A stretch of DNA of 61,577 bases from IMG/VR virus record IMGVR_UViG_3300009376_000016, positions 1-61,577 of that record; one strand, 5' to 3'. This stretch comes from a virus. Shown in pieces: positions 1 to 5,957 of this stretch; positions within the stretch are counted from its first letter, which is position 1, and each line of letters starts with the position of its first letter. The notes below the pieces were generated by a model, which did not search any database, was not told the origin of the DNA, and was given only the letters and a program-made list of their open reading frames with translations. Made by a program: the position numbers and the translations under genes.

Positions 1-119
1 AGGTATTCACTAACGAATGCCGTAATCAAAACAGGAGACAATATGAGTAAATTCCAGAAGTTGAATCCCTCACAAATCAGGGAAAAGCAAAATGAAACAA
101 TGCGTAAGCAATTGTTAGA
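1..119. repeat. Contig terminal direct repeat, left copy
   Basis: These 119 bases are identical to 61459-61577. A direct repeat at both contig ends means the molecule assembled as a circle, or that the genome is circularly permuted or terminally redundant. The length of 119 equals a k-mer size commonly used by short-read assemblers, so an assembly overlap is more likely than a true phage terminal repeat. The repeat cuts the ardC-like gene. Confidence 0.95.
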
Positions 120-972
120 TGTAATCGACAATCTAGAACGTGCCCAGAAAGGAGAAGGAAACCTTAATGGCTGGGAATGCCCGTGGATTGCAGAGGGTTC
201 AGGTTTAATACCAGTCAATGTTAATGGCAAGGAGTATGATGGTATAATGAACATGATCATGTTGCTGTCAGCTCAGCATAGACATGCCTATTCATCTAAT
301 GTATGGAAAACATTTAAGCAATGGAAAAAAGAAAATGTCCGTATACTCGATACAAAAGAGTACACAACAATCTTTTTTTCTAAACCACAAATCTACACAA
401 ACATTGACAAGGTTACTGGAGAAGAAGAAAGTATCCAAATTTGGATTATGAAAGCATACGCAATGTATAATGCCAGCAACACTGACTCTGAAGAGGGAAA
501 GGTTGAAAAAACAGACCATGTGAATCCAGACAAGAGAATCACAGAGATTGATGATTATGTCGCAAAAACCAATGCCAAGATTACGGAGAAAAATGGTAAC
601 TCTGCACACTACAGACCATCAACCGATGAGATAACCTTGCCAGAGTACACTCAGTTTAAGTCTGCAATTGGATTTGCTCAGACTAAACTGCACGAGTTGA
701 TACATTGGACTGGTCATGAGAGTAGACTAAACAGGCATCGCAAAGGCATCACATATGGTTCAGAAGAGTATGCCTTTGAAGAGTTAATAGCTGAGTTAGG
801 AAGTGCAGTCAATCTCTACAAGCTAGGTTATAAACCTTCTGGTATTCAACATATTGAATACATCGCATCATGGATTAAAAGATTAAAGAACGATCCAAAG
901 CATCTGTATAAAGCAGGAGCAAAAGCAGGAAAAGCAATTGCTCACATAGATTCTCTAGCTTTAGTTGCATAA
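43..972 (+). CDS. ardC: ArdC-like antirestriction protein
   Basis: This 309-residue protein has the two-part ArdC layout. The N-terminal ssDNA-binding part shows the family pattern around GWECPW and the following YDGIMNMIML segment (about residues 45-75). The C-terminal part is a zincin metallopeptidase with HELIH at residues 217-221 followed by WTGHESRLNR, and EELIAELGS some 25 residues later, which fits the third zinc ligand. ArdC proteins are known to protect incoming single-stranded DNA from restriction. As the first full gene of the rightward arm, it would be made early in infection. Start: ATG with the strong site CAGGAGACAAT, a module reused before many genes here. The beginning of the gene is repeated at the window end. 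Confidence 0.9.
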   Translation: MSKFQKLNPSQIREKQNETMRKQLLDVIDNLERAQKGEGNLNGWECPWIAEGSGLIPVNVNGKEYDGIMNMIMLLSAQHRHAYSSNVWKTFKQWKKENVRILDTKEYTTIFFSKPQIYTNIDKVTGEEESIQIWIMKAYAMYNASNTDSEEGKVEKTDHVNPDKRITEIDDYVAKTNAKITEKNGNSAHYRPSTDEITLPEYTQFKSAIGFAQTKLHELIHWTGHESRLNRHRKGITYGSEEYAFEELIAELGSAVNLYKLGYKPSGIQHIEYIASWIKRLKNDPKHLYKAGAKAGKAIAHIDSLALVA

Positions 973-974
973 AT

Positions 975-1040
975 TAATATCTCAGGGAGCATTCTCAGGA
1001 GTGCTTCCGAAGATGCTAATTGATGGTCAATTAACATCAT
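975..1040 (+). ncRNA. Structured intergenic RNA element, copy A
   Basis: The element begins 3 bases after the ardC stop. Stem 1 is GGGAGCATTC (985-994) with GAGTGCTTCC (999-1008), a 10-bp stem closed by a TCAG tetraloop. Stem 2 is GATG (1012-1015) plus TAATTGA (1017-1023), pairing with TCAATTA (1027-1033) and CATC (1035-1038), with one C/A mismatch. A second copy at 1401-1465 keeps both stems through paired base changes. There is no U-tract, so it is not a standard terminator. It lies about 20 bases before the next ribosome-binding site. Its function is unknown: a processing site, mRNA stabiliser or regulator are all possible. Confidence 0.6.
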
Positions 1041-1067
1041 TTTAATTTAACCTAAACAGGAGACAAT

Positions 1068-1403
1068 ATGTCTAAAGCTGAAAGATTAGAACATCTTAAA
1101 TTCTCTGTAAATTTTGCAGACTTTGATTGTAGTTTAACAAAGTACAATTTAAGTAATGGTATCGAATACTTGGTAGCAGTTAGACTTAATCAAATACCTA
1201 ATCACGCTAACGGTAAAGGCAAGTTAAGGAAAGCTAATACTATTACTCACATTACTAAACATGAAGATATAAATGATGCTAGGAAAGCATACAATGATGC
1301 TTTAAATTTAATGAAAAAGCATACCTATCTAAAGCAAACAATAATTGAGTTGCAATGTATTAATAATCAACGTGTATCTATGAAAGAAGTTACACTTAGT
1401 TAA
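1068..1403 (+). CDS. Hypothetical early protein
   Basis: This 111-residue protein is not recognised. It is rich in Lys, Asn and Thr, has no Cys motif or membrane segment, and has a helical C-terminal half. It starts at an ATG behind AACAGGAGACAAT, the ribosome-binding module shared with the first gene. Structured RNA elements lie immediately before and after it; the downstream one begins inside its stop codon. It is probably one of the host-takeover genes typical of this position, but nothing in the sequence shows a function. Confidence 0.7.
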   Translation: MSKAERLEHLKFSVNFADFDCSLTKYNLSNGIEYLVAVRLNQIPNHANGKGKLRKANTITHITKHEDINDARKAYNDALNLMKKHTYLKQTIIELQCINNQRVSMKEVTLS

Positions 1404-1465
1404 TATCTCAGGATGCATCGACAATGGTGCATCCGAAGATGTTAATTTGGTAGTCAAATTACATC
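1401..1465 (+). ncRNA. Structured intergenic RNA element, copy B
   Basis: This is homologous to the element at 975-1040. Both share TTAATATCTCAGG at the 5' side and CCGAAGATG between the stems. Stem 1 is GGATGCATCG (1411-1420), loop ACAA, TGGTGCATCC (1425-1434). Stem 2 is GATG (1438-1441) and TAATTTG (1443-1449) with CAAATTA (1455-1461) and CATC (1462-1465). Relative to copy A, stem 1 has A-T to T-A and T-A to C-G swaps, and stem 2 has G-C to T-A and A-T to G-C swaps. The changes keep pairing, as expected for selected RNA structure. A small GGC-AATTAA-GCC hairpin follows at 1468-1479 and recurs at 1766-1777. Confidence 0.6.
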
Positions 1466-1495
1466 ACGGCAATTAAGCCAAAACAGGAGAACAAT

Positions 1496-1765
1496 ATGCA
1501 AAGGAAAGTATCAATTGAAATAATTAACGAGCAGTTTAGCGTATGCGTAGACTGTTTGATGTATCTTGCTAACGGAGATGCTGGCGAGAATTGCGAGACT
1601 TGCAATGATGAGATTGAGCATGAATATCTTAAATTAATAAGAGATGGTATGGATGTTTTTATCTCAGATGATGAAGGTAGTTTTGGTTCACTACCTTGCA
1701 ACCTATGCGGTTCACATTTGGGTGGAAATCGATTCGATACAACGCTAGTTGAAATTAAATCATAA
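1496..1765 (+). CDS. Small Cys-rich zinc-ribbon-like protein
   Basis: This 89-residue protein has three CxxC pairs: CVDC near residue 17, CETC near residue 33 and CNLCG near residue 67, the last followed by SHLGGNRF. The last pair resembles the C-terminal knuckle of many small phage proteins that carry CxxCGSxLxGxRF, which have no assigned biochemical role. Zinc binding is an inference from the Cys spacing. The start has CAGGAGAACAAT upstream. It belongs to the run of tiny early genes. Confidence 0.75.
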   Translation: MQRKVSIEIINEQFSVCVDCLMYLANGDAGENCETCNDEIEHEYLKLIRDGMDVFISDDEGSFGSLPCNLCGSHLGGNRFDTTLVEIKS

Positions 1766-1795
1766 GGCAATTAAGCCACTAATAAAAGGAAACAT

Positions 1796-1996
1796 ATGAG
1801 AACATATGCAAATGGTCAGAAATTAAATACTCATCATGGGGATGAGAAGCATTGTGAATCATGTAAGAAAGGACAATGGAAAGTCTGTTGGAATCTTTCA
1901 GATGATTATGTTGAATATCTTGAAGAAGGAATGTTAATCCCCTCAGTATGGAATGATTTCAACATTGATCTTGAAGATCATGGTTTACTTACTTAA
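1796..1996 (+). CDS. Hypothetical small protein
   Basis: This 66-residue protein is not recognised. It carries one CxxC (CESC) plus a further Cys and several His residues in the N-terminal half, so metal binding is possible. The C-terminal half is acidic. AAAAGGAAAC precedes the ATG. A GGC-AATTAA-GCC hairpin copy lies just upstream at 1766-1777. Confidence 0.65.
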   Translation: MRTYANGQKLNTHHGDEKHCESCKKGQWKVCWNLSDDYVEYLEEGMLIPSVWNDFNIDLEDHGLLT

Positions 1997-2026
1997 CAAC
2001 AAACTTTAAATTCAACAGGAGAATGT

Positions 2027-2245
2027 ATGCAATTAATAGAAGCAATAGCAAACATAAACGCAAGTACAGACCCTAATCCAGAAGAAGCAGTCAATTCTCA
2101 ATTGGAATGGGAACATGAGCGTAGAGGAATCGCAAATGGTACAGTCTGCGATGATGGTTTCAGATGGAGTGATGAGATAGATTTCCAACATCTTTTTGGA
2201 AGACCATCTGAAAATTTTTATGCAACACACATTAAGGAAATATAA
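2027..2245 (+). CDS. Hypothetical small protein
   Basis: This 72-residue acidic protein is not recognised. AACAGGAGAATGT precedes the ATG. The middle carries WEHERRGIANGTVCDDGFRW, a pattern I cannot assign. It sits in a co-directional run of tiny genes with short gaps. Confidence 0.65.
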   Translation: MQLIEAIANINASTDPNPEEAVNSQLEWEHERRGIANGTVCDDGFRWSDEIDFQHLFGRPSENFYATHIKEI

Positions 2246-2246
2246 T

Positions 2247-2360
2247 ATGGAAAGAGAAACATTTCATGGTGACGATGAGGATTATGGTAATCCTTATGAT
2301 CACAGATACGATGAACCAGATTCAGATCGTGGTGCATCAGATGAAGGTCACAACAATTAA
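2247..2360 (+). CDS. Hypothetical 37-residue acidic protein
   Basis: This very short gene starts one base after the previous stop (TAATATG), with AAGGAAA upstream inside the preceding gene. The product is strongly acidic (MERETFHGDDEDYGNPYDHR...), rich in Asp, Glu, Tyr and His, and ends just before the next CAGGAGACAAT. Such acidic mini-proteins can mimic DNA, but that is speculation here. It is kept because of the tight spacing and the ribosome-binding site. Confidence 0.5.
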   Translation: MERETFHGDDEDYGNPYDHRYDEPDSDRGASDEGHNN

Positions 2361-2372
2361 ACAGGAGACAAT

Positions 2373-2609
2373 ATGGATGAAGATAAAAAATGGGAGCATA
2401 TCAGAGAAGTAGTAGATACCTACAAGAATGATCAAGTAGTTAATACTGTAGATCATAGCGAGGATGATCTATTCTCTGAGAAAAATAAACAGAAGTATCA
2501 TCTGGATGTTCCAATTGAGGAATTGTCCAATGGTGGATGCACTCCAGATGGTTTTCTAATAAGAACAATTGGTATGACTAGAAAAGACTTACCAAAATTC
2601 AAATATTAA
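2373..2609 (+). CDS. Hypothetical small protein
   Basis: This 78-residue protein is unrecognised and highly charged. AACAGGAGACAAT directly precedes the ATG. It is the last gene before a putative sigma-54-like promoter, so it may end the first small operon. Confidence 0.65.
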   Translation: MDEDKKWEHIREVVDTYKNDQVVNTVDHSEDDLFSEKNKQKYHLDVPIEELSNGGCTPDGFLIRTIGMTRKDLPKFKY

Positions 2610-2621
2610 ATTGATGGCTTG

Positions 2622-2655
2622 AAGCATACTGGCACTATATTTGCATGGTATGCTT
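2622..2655 (+). promoter_or_regulatory. Putative sigma-54-like promoter inside an inverted repeat
   Basis: TGGCAC (2630-2635), five bases, then TTGCA (2641-2645) matches the -24/-12 consensus, with exactly ten bases between GG and GC. It is enclosed by a perfect 8-bp inverted repeat, AAGCATAC (2622-2629) and GTATGCTT (2648-2655). A near copy, including the inverted repeat, is at 61422-61456. It lies 41 bases before the next start codon. The inverted repeat could be an operator or an RNA hairpin instead. Confidence 0.45.
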
Positions 2656-2685
2656 TGAGTATCTTTAACTTTAACAGGAGATAAT

Positions 2686-3339
2686 ATGTGTGAGTACATT
2701 AAGGATTTAATGTGCGTTGTTAAGTATGCACAAAAGAATCCAGATACTTTGTACGATGTAGTTCTCAGGATTCATGGAACAGTACAAAGAAACACCAATC
2801 ATTTGACTAATATTTTTAATCAGTATAACGAGAAAGGATTTATTAAAGGTGATGGATTCGATTGGCGAATGGATTACATCAATCATTTTGGCGAGAATCG
2901 TAAGTATTACTATGACAATATGATGAAGATATTGCGTAGCAAGAAATCTAAGATTGTTATTGCCGATAAAGTATTAGAATTATTTTTGCAAGCAGATGGT
3001 CTTGGATTGGCGAAGGCTTCATTTGCAGGATTACTCTGTACAGGTATGGATGAATTTTCATGTCTAGATTCTAATCTGCTTAAATGGAATAACCTTGACT
3101 CAAGGATCACAGACTACAACAAGAAATGTAAGGATAAACAGAAACTAAAAGAGAGAAGACAAACTTATTTTGGTTATGTTAGAAAAACTGGTGGTGGGCA
3201 TTTCAACTACATCTTATGGTGTAATAAGATTGGTGAGGCATCAAACCAATTTATTGATGGGAAAGATGTTTCTAGGCATCATCCATTCTGGTTTACAAGA
3301 GAATGGAGAATCAATTCATTACCTATAACAATTAATTAG
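2686..3339 (+). CDS. HhH DNA-glycosylase-like protein 1
   Basis: This 217-residue protein has a helix-hairpin-helix-like core at about residues 90-130, ADGLGLAKASFAGLLC followed by CLDSNLLKW. Phage relatives as I know them carry a GLxKAxF...CLDxHN pattern in the same place, related to the HhH-GPD fold of base-excision glycosylases. The Asp in CLDS sits where the catalytic Asp of that superfamily lies; no iron-sulphur Cys cluster is present. Base excision is therefore possible but unproven, and a role in unusual bases or nuclease evasion is equally open. The ATG has AACAGGAGATAAT before it. A second HhH-type protein is encoded at 6142-6804. Confidence 0.6.
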   Translation: MCEYIKDLMCVVKYAQKNPDTLYDVVLRIHGTVQRNTNHLTNIFNQYNEKGFIKGDGFDWRMDYINHFGENRKYYYDNMMKILRSKKSKIVIADKVLELFLQADGLGLAKASFAGLLCTGMDEFSCLDSNLLKWNNLDSRITDYNKKCKDKQKLKERRQTYFGYVRKTGGGHFNYILWCNKIGEASNQFIDGKDVSRHHPFWFTREWRINSLPITIN

Positions 3340-3347
3340 GAGACAAT

Positions 3348-3551
3348 ATGAGTATGTTTTACTGTTCAGATGGAGACCATCTGGTAGATTCAGATGGTAC
3401 TCTATTTATATATGATGAAGAGACAAGATTCTGGACATGCGAGGATTGTCTACATAGGTATCCAAACCTTGATGTAGAAAAGGTCTTGGATGATTTTAAT
3501 GTAGGCATCAAACGATCTGGTTTTCTTAAACAGGAGGAGTATGTATTGTAG
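3348..3551 (+). CDS. Hypothetical small Cys/His protein
   Basis: This 67-residue protein has an N-terminal CxxDxxH and a CxxC-like CEDCLHRYPN, giving a possible single zinc site. The ATG follows TTAGGAGACAAT. Its 3' end overlaps the next gene by 11 bases, and that gene's ribosome-binding site (CAGGAGG) lies inside this one, so the two are probably translationally coupled. Confidence 0.65.
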   Translation: MSMFYCSDGDHLVDSDGTLFIYDEETRFWTCEDCLHRYPNLDVEKVLDDFNVGIKRSGFLKQEEYVL

Positions 3552-3735
3552 AGAAAAAAATATTCAAGACCAATTAGACAAGCGTGGCATAGTTTTAGCA
3601 TCACTAAAGAGTACAGATCGCAAGTGTATAGTCTGTTGGGAAACTTCATTGCGGATACTTGGCGAAGGTTACGATAGTCGTACCCAGTATATCTGCACAA
3701 ACAAGAATTGTAACTGTGAGTTCAGTCTCGCATAG
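3541..3735 (+). CDS. Small zinc-ribbon protein
   Basis: This 64-residue protein has two Cys knuckles, CIVC near residue 29 and CTNKNCNC near residue 52, with an intervening beta-rich stretch. This is a treble-clef or ribbon-like arrangement; the function is unknown. It is coupled to the upstream gene by an 11-base overlap and has an AAACAGGAGGAGTATG start. It is the last gene before a gap holding a possible promoter. Confidence 0.65.
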   Translation: MYCREKNIQDQLDKRGIVLASLKSTDRKCIVCWETSLRILGEGYDSRTQYICTNKNCNCEFSLA

Positions 3736-3742
3736 ATTAAGA

Positions 3743-3760
3743 TTGGCACGATTATAGCAT
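3743..3760 (+). promoter_or_regulatory. Putative sigma-54-like promoter
   Basis: TTGGCACG followed by ATTATAGCAT gives GG (3745-3746), ten bases, GC (3757-3758), one base off the TTGGCACG-N4-TTGCA consensus. The predicted start of transcription is about 12 bases downstream, just ahead of a hairpin and the 25-codon gene at 3804. Confidence 0.4.
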
Positions 3761-3775
3761 GGTAAAAGGTAATAC

Positions 3776-3821
3776 ACGAAACAATTTCTGGAGGCGGTTT
3801 CGTATGAAGGTCAAGACCTCC
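3776..3821 (+). promoter_or_regulatory. Hairpin/pseudoknot masking a ribosome-binding site
   Basis: ACGAAAC (3776-3782) pairs with GTTTCGT (3797-3803), which places the Shine-Dalgarno GGAGG (3790-3794) in the loop just before the ATG at 3804. That GGAGG is complementary to CCTCC at 3817-3821 inside codons 5-6 of the same gene, which would make an H-type pseudoknot. AGGT/ACCT and GACC/GGTC pairs around 3808-3830 compete with it. The arrangement suggests translational control, though no ligand or protein is known. Confidence 0.4.
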
Positions 3822-3881
3822 GCTAAGGTCTACGGTAAAAAGGATCGTAGGCTCAACAAGAATCCTAAACAGGAGAATTAA
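3804..3881 (+). CDS. Hypothetical 25-residue basic peptide
   Basis: The reading frame MKVKTSAKVYGKKDRRLNKN... ends at a TAA one base before the next ATG. GGAGG lies 9 bases upstream of the start, an ideal spacing. The product is very basic (9 Lys/Arg in 25). The downstream gene's ribosome-binding site lies in the last codons, so it may act as a leader peptide coupled to the 3883 gene. Its own ribosome-binding site can be sequestered (3776-3821). It has faint likeness to the start of ribosomal protein L36 but lacks all the zinc ligands. Confidence 0.5.
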   Translation: MKVKTSAKVYGKKDRRLNKNPKQEN

Positions 3882-3882
3882 T

Positions 3883-4227
3883 ATGAGATATATAACAGCA
3901 AAGGAAGCACAAGAAGTAGTAAAAAAAGGACTACCATTGCAAGATGGAAATTGGTTGCCTAATGGGAGTCGCAAGATTTGTGATGGTTATACAATGCATG
4001 ACACTAACCCTAAAAAGAGTGTCGGTAAGAGATCAGCTAAGGTATATTCTGAAGGCAAACTAAGTAGGATCGTAGATTCTGAGCCTATGTCTACTTGGTA
4101 TGCTAAAAAGTATATGGATTACTCAACAGTCATGAGCCAGAAGACTAGGATTAAAAAACAAATTGTCAAAGCTCAGGCTTGTCTTGCAATCTTAGAAGAC
4201 AATAAGGTAATTAAAAAAGCTAAGTAA
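3883..4227 (+). CDS. Hypothetical protein
   Basis: This 114-residue basic protein is unrecognised. It has an N-terminal helical start (MRYITAKEAQEVVKKGLPL), a Gly/Ser/Asn middle and a Lys-rich helical C-terminus. The start follows AACAGGAGAATTAAT and overlaps the end of the 25-codon gene's control region. Translation is likely coupled to that peptide. Confidence 0.65.
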   Translation: MRYITAKEAQEVVKKGLPLQDGNWLPNGSRKICDGYTMHDTNPKKSVGKRSAKVYSEGKLSRIVDSEPMSTWYAKKYMDYSTVMSQKTRIKKQIVKAQACLAILEDNKVIKKAK

Positions 4228-4228
4228 T

Positions 4229-4275
4229 TGTTTCCATCGGGGCACTCTCTGGAGTGTCCTAATGGACACAAACAA
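4229..4275 (+). other. Long imperfect intergenic hairpin
   Basis: GGGCACTC, TCTG tetraloop and GAGTGTCC form an 8-bp stem with one G-U. It is extended by CCAT/ATGG and TTGTTT/AAACAA pairs on the flanks. No U-tract follows. The tetraloop-closed stem recalls stem 1 of the elements at 975 and 1401, but the second stem is missing. Confidence 0.4.
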
Positions 4276-4297
4276 TAACAACTAACAGGAGATAACC

Positions 4298-4540
4298 ATG
4301 ACACGAGAAGAGATAATACAAGCAACTGAAACCTTTCTTGGTAATGGTGGACAAATTCATAAGATCACCAAAGGAGAAATTGAACACTATGAGTGGCAGA
4401 AGAATCGTACATGGTACGAAGACCCTAATGCTCCATTCAAGACTCATATCAAGAACCATTACAAGCCTGTAGTCCTTAGTGACAAGGGTGAGGAAAGGGT
4501 ATCAAAACTATTAGAAGGAGCAAGGTTAGGACTATTATAA
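4298..4540 (+). CDS. Hypothetical small protein
   Basis: This 80-residue protein is unrecognised. The start ATG follows AACAGGAGATAACC. The N-terminal part (TREEIIQATETFLGNGGQIHKI) resembles that of the 58-residue protein at 17287 (VEEFLKRGGKIQKLP): both read as a helix, GG, then I-x-K. This could be a short shared fold. It lies 13 bases before the tRNA gene. Confidence 0.6.
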   Translation: MTREEIIQATETFLGNGGQIHKITKGEIEHYEWQKNRTWYEDPNAPFKTHIKNHYKPVVLSDKGEERVSKLLEGARLGLL

Positions 4541-4553
4541 AAGAAAAACAAAT

Positions 4554-4638
4554 GGGCAAGTATGCAATGGAGAAAGCAACCAGACTGTAAATCTGGTGTC
4601 GTGCGACAAAGTGGGTGCAACTCCTACCTTGCCCACCA
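4554..4638 (+). tRNA. tRNA-Tyr (anticodon GTA)
   Basis: The acceptor stem GGGCAAG/CTTGCCC is followed by encoded ACCA. The anticodon stem is CCAGA/TCTGG with loop CTGTAAA, giving GTA. A class II variable arm (GTCG-TG-CGAC) is present, as expected for bacterial tRNA-Tyr. The T-arm is GTGGG-TGCAACT-CCTAC and the D-arm TGC...GCA. All arms are intact, so it should be functional. It is the only tRNA seen and lies 17 bases before the recombinase start. Confidence 0.95.
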
Positions 4639-4655
4639 ACAAAAGTAAGGAACTA

Positions 4656-5318
4656 ATGAAAAAAGCAGTAATGTATTTGCGTACATCCTCAGCAACTAAC
4701 CTTGATGGGGATAGCGAGGAACGACAAAAGGAAGCAATAGCGAAGTATGCCGAATCACAAGGTATGGAGATTGTGTCAGGTGCATACGATCAAGCAGTTA
4801 AAGGATCAGACTCTATCCATGAACGTGAAGGGTTTGCACAACTAATCCAGTATTGCCTTGATAACGATGTAGATACAATCCTCTGTGAGAATGCCTCACG
4901 CTTTGCTAGAGATGTGATAGTGCAAGAGTTAGGCTACAGGGAACTAAAGAAGTTAAACCTACAGTTGATCCCTGTAGATGCACCTGACTACTTCACAGGA
5001 GATAGTCCAAGCCTGACCATGATAAGGCAAATCCTTGGAAGTGTGGCTCAGTTTGAGAAGAGCAACCTTGTCAGCAAGCTACGAGGTGCAAGGGATCGTA
5101 TCAGAGCGAAGGGCAAAAAATGCGAGGGTCGCAAAAGTTTACAGGAAATATATGGGATTATGAGATACAGAAAACTACAAAAGAAGGTAACAAAACTATC
5201 TGATCAATCTTTAACTTACGATAGAATCTCTCAGATTCTATCTGAACAGGGATGGGTTCAACCATCAACTGGTAAACCATTCCATAAGTCGCAGATCATG
5301 CGATTAATTCTAAAGTAG
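4656..5318 (+). CDS. Small serine recombinase (resolvase/invertase family)
   Basis: This 220-residue protein starts YLRTSS, where Ser11 is the expected nucleophile, and contains the ENASRFARD arginine motif at about residues 75-85 and a SVAQFEKSNLVSKLRGARDRIRAKG helix typical of the E-helix region. A C-terminal segment (YDRISQILSEQGW...FHKSQIMRLI) looks like a helix-turn-helix. It is far shorter than large serine integrases. The start at 4656 follows AAGGAACTA; an upstream in-frame ATG at 4596 lies inside the tRNA and is rejected. The gene is followed by an iteron-rich gap that may hold its recombination site. Possible roles are dimer resolution, inversion or integration at tRNA-Tyr. Confidence 0.85.
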   Translation: MKKAVMYLRTSSATNLDGDSEERQKEAIAKYAESQGMEIVSGAYDQAVKGSDSIHEREGFAQLIQYCLDNDVDTILCENASRFARDVIVQELGYRELKKLNLQLIPVDAPDYFTGDSPSLTMIRQILGSVAQFEKSNLVSKLRGARDRIRAKGKKCEGRKSLQEIYGIMRYRKLQKKVTKLSDQSLTYDRISQILSEQGWVQPSTGKPFHKSQIMRLILK

Positions 5319-5341
5319 GAGAAAGGGCATAACCATATTTT

Positions 5342-5630
5342 ACACAAGGCTTGTGTACGCTTGTGTAGTTTACACAAGCCATTTTCGTTGAATTTAACAG
5401 TCTATACTACTAATATAACTATATAATAGATACTTGATATACTATATATTAATACTTACTTGTGTACTTGTGTGGGTAGGGGTACCTCAGCGTAGACTAT
5501 CCCATTACCCTTTTATGTATAAGGGGGGGTACACAAGCACACAAGCGAAGGCTAAAATCGTAGATAAACTGTTGAAATAAATAAGTAAACTCGCTTGTGT
5601 AATCACACAAGCCTAACACAAGCACACAAG
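5342..5630. repeat. ACACAAG/CTTGTGT iteron array with AT-rich core; candidate origin
   Basis: The 347-bp gap 5319-5665 has twelve copies of the 7-mer ACACAAG, in both orientations. Direct copies start at 5342, 5372, 5531, 5539, 5605, 5616 and 5624. Inverted copies start at 5350, 5360, 5459, 5467 and 5594. Pairs at 8-bp steps are frequent. Between the left clusters is a strongly AT-rich stretch (about 5400-5458), like an unwinding element. This layout fits a replication origin with iterons, or an accessory site for the adjacent serine recombinase. Confidence 0.65.
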
Positions 5631-5647
5631 TGGCATACTTTATGCAC
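5631..5647 (+). promoter_or_regulatory. Putative sigma-54-like promoter
   Basis: TGGCAT, five bases, ATGCA: GG (5632-5633), ten bases, GC (5644-5645). It is immediately downstream of the last iteron and 21 bases before the 5666 start codon. The core also contains the short inverted repeat GCATA-CTT-TATGC, which recalls the GCATAC/GTATGC arms at 2622 and 61422. Confidence 0.35.
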
Positions 5648-5665
5648 TAACTAAACAGGAGGAAC

Positions 5666-5956
5666 ATGAGTAATTACCCTTGGAGTGAAGACAATTACAC
5701 CTATCGGTCAAACCCTAATTTCTTTTATGAGGTCTGGTGTGTACACTATGAAGACTTTGAGCATGAGGATGGTGCAATGGGGTCAAGGAGAGTTGACGAG
5801 TACAAACTAGATGGTATGGGTAGTGACAACTATTCAATAGCTGAAAGGCAAAGGCTGGATCAGTGTATGTCTGCCAGAAATTCAACATTTCCTGACATGG
5901 AATATTTAACAGGAAAACGCAAGTATGAATTAAGAGAAAAAAGGAAAGGGGATTAG
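5666..5956 (+). CDS. Hypothetical protein
   Basis: This 96-residue acidic, Tyr-rich protein is unrecognised (NYPWSEDNYTYRSNPNFFYE...). The start follows AAACAGGAGGAAC, a strong site. It is the first gene after the iteron array, so it heads a new operon with 5958 and 6142. Confidence 0.65.
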   Translation: MSNYPWSEDNYTYRSNPNFFYEVWCVHYEDFEHEDGAMGSRRVDEYKLDGMGSDNYSIAERQRLDQCMSARNSTFPDMEYLTGKRKYELREKRKGD

Positions 5957-5957
5957 A

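Noticed and set aside
1-119. True direct terminal repeat of the virion DNA
   Set aside because: The length matches a typical assembler k-mer and the repeat cuts a gene without any nearby packaging-like sequence.
3804-3881. Ribosomal protein L36 homologue
   Set aside because: The MKV-K-S start is suggestive, but the Cys/His zinc ligands and the rest of the L36 pattern are missing.
5342-5630. CRISPR array
   Set aside because: The 7-bp units are in both orientations with irregular 1-155-bp spacing and no long direct repeat.
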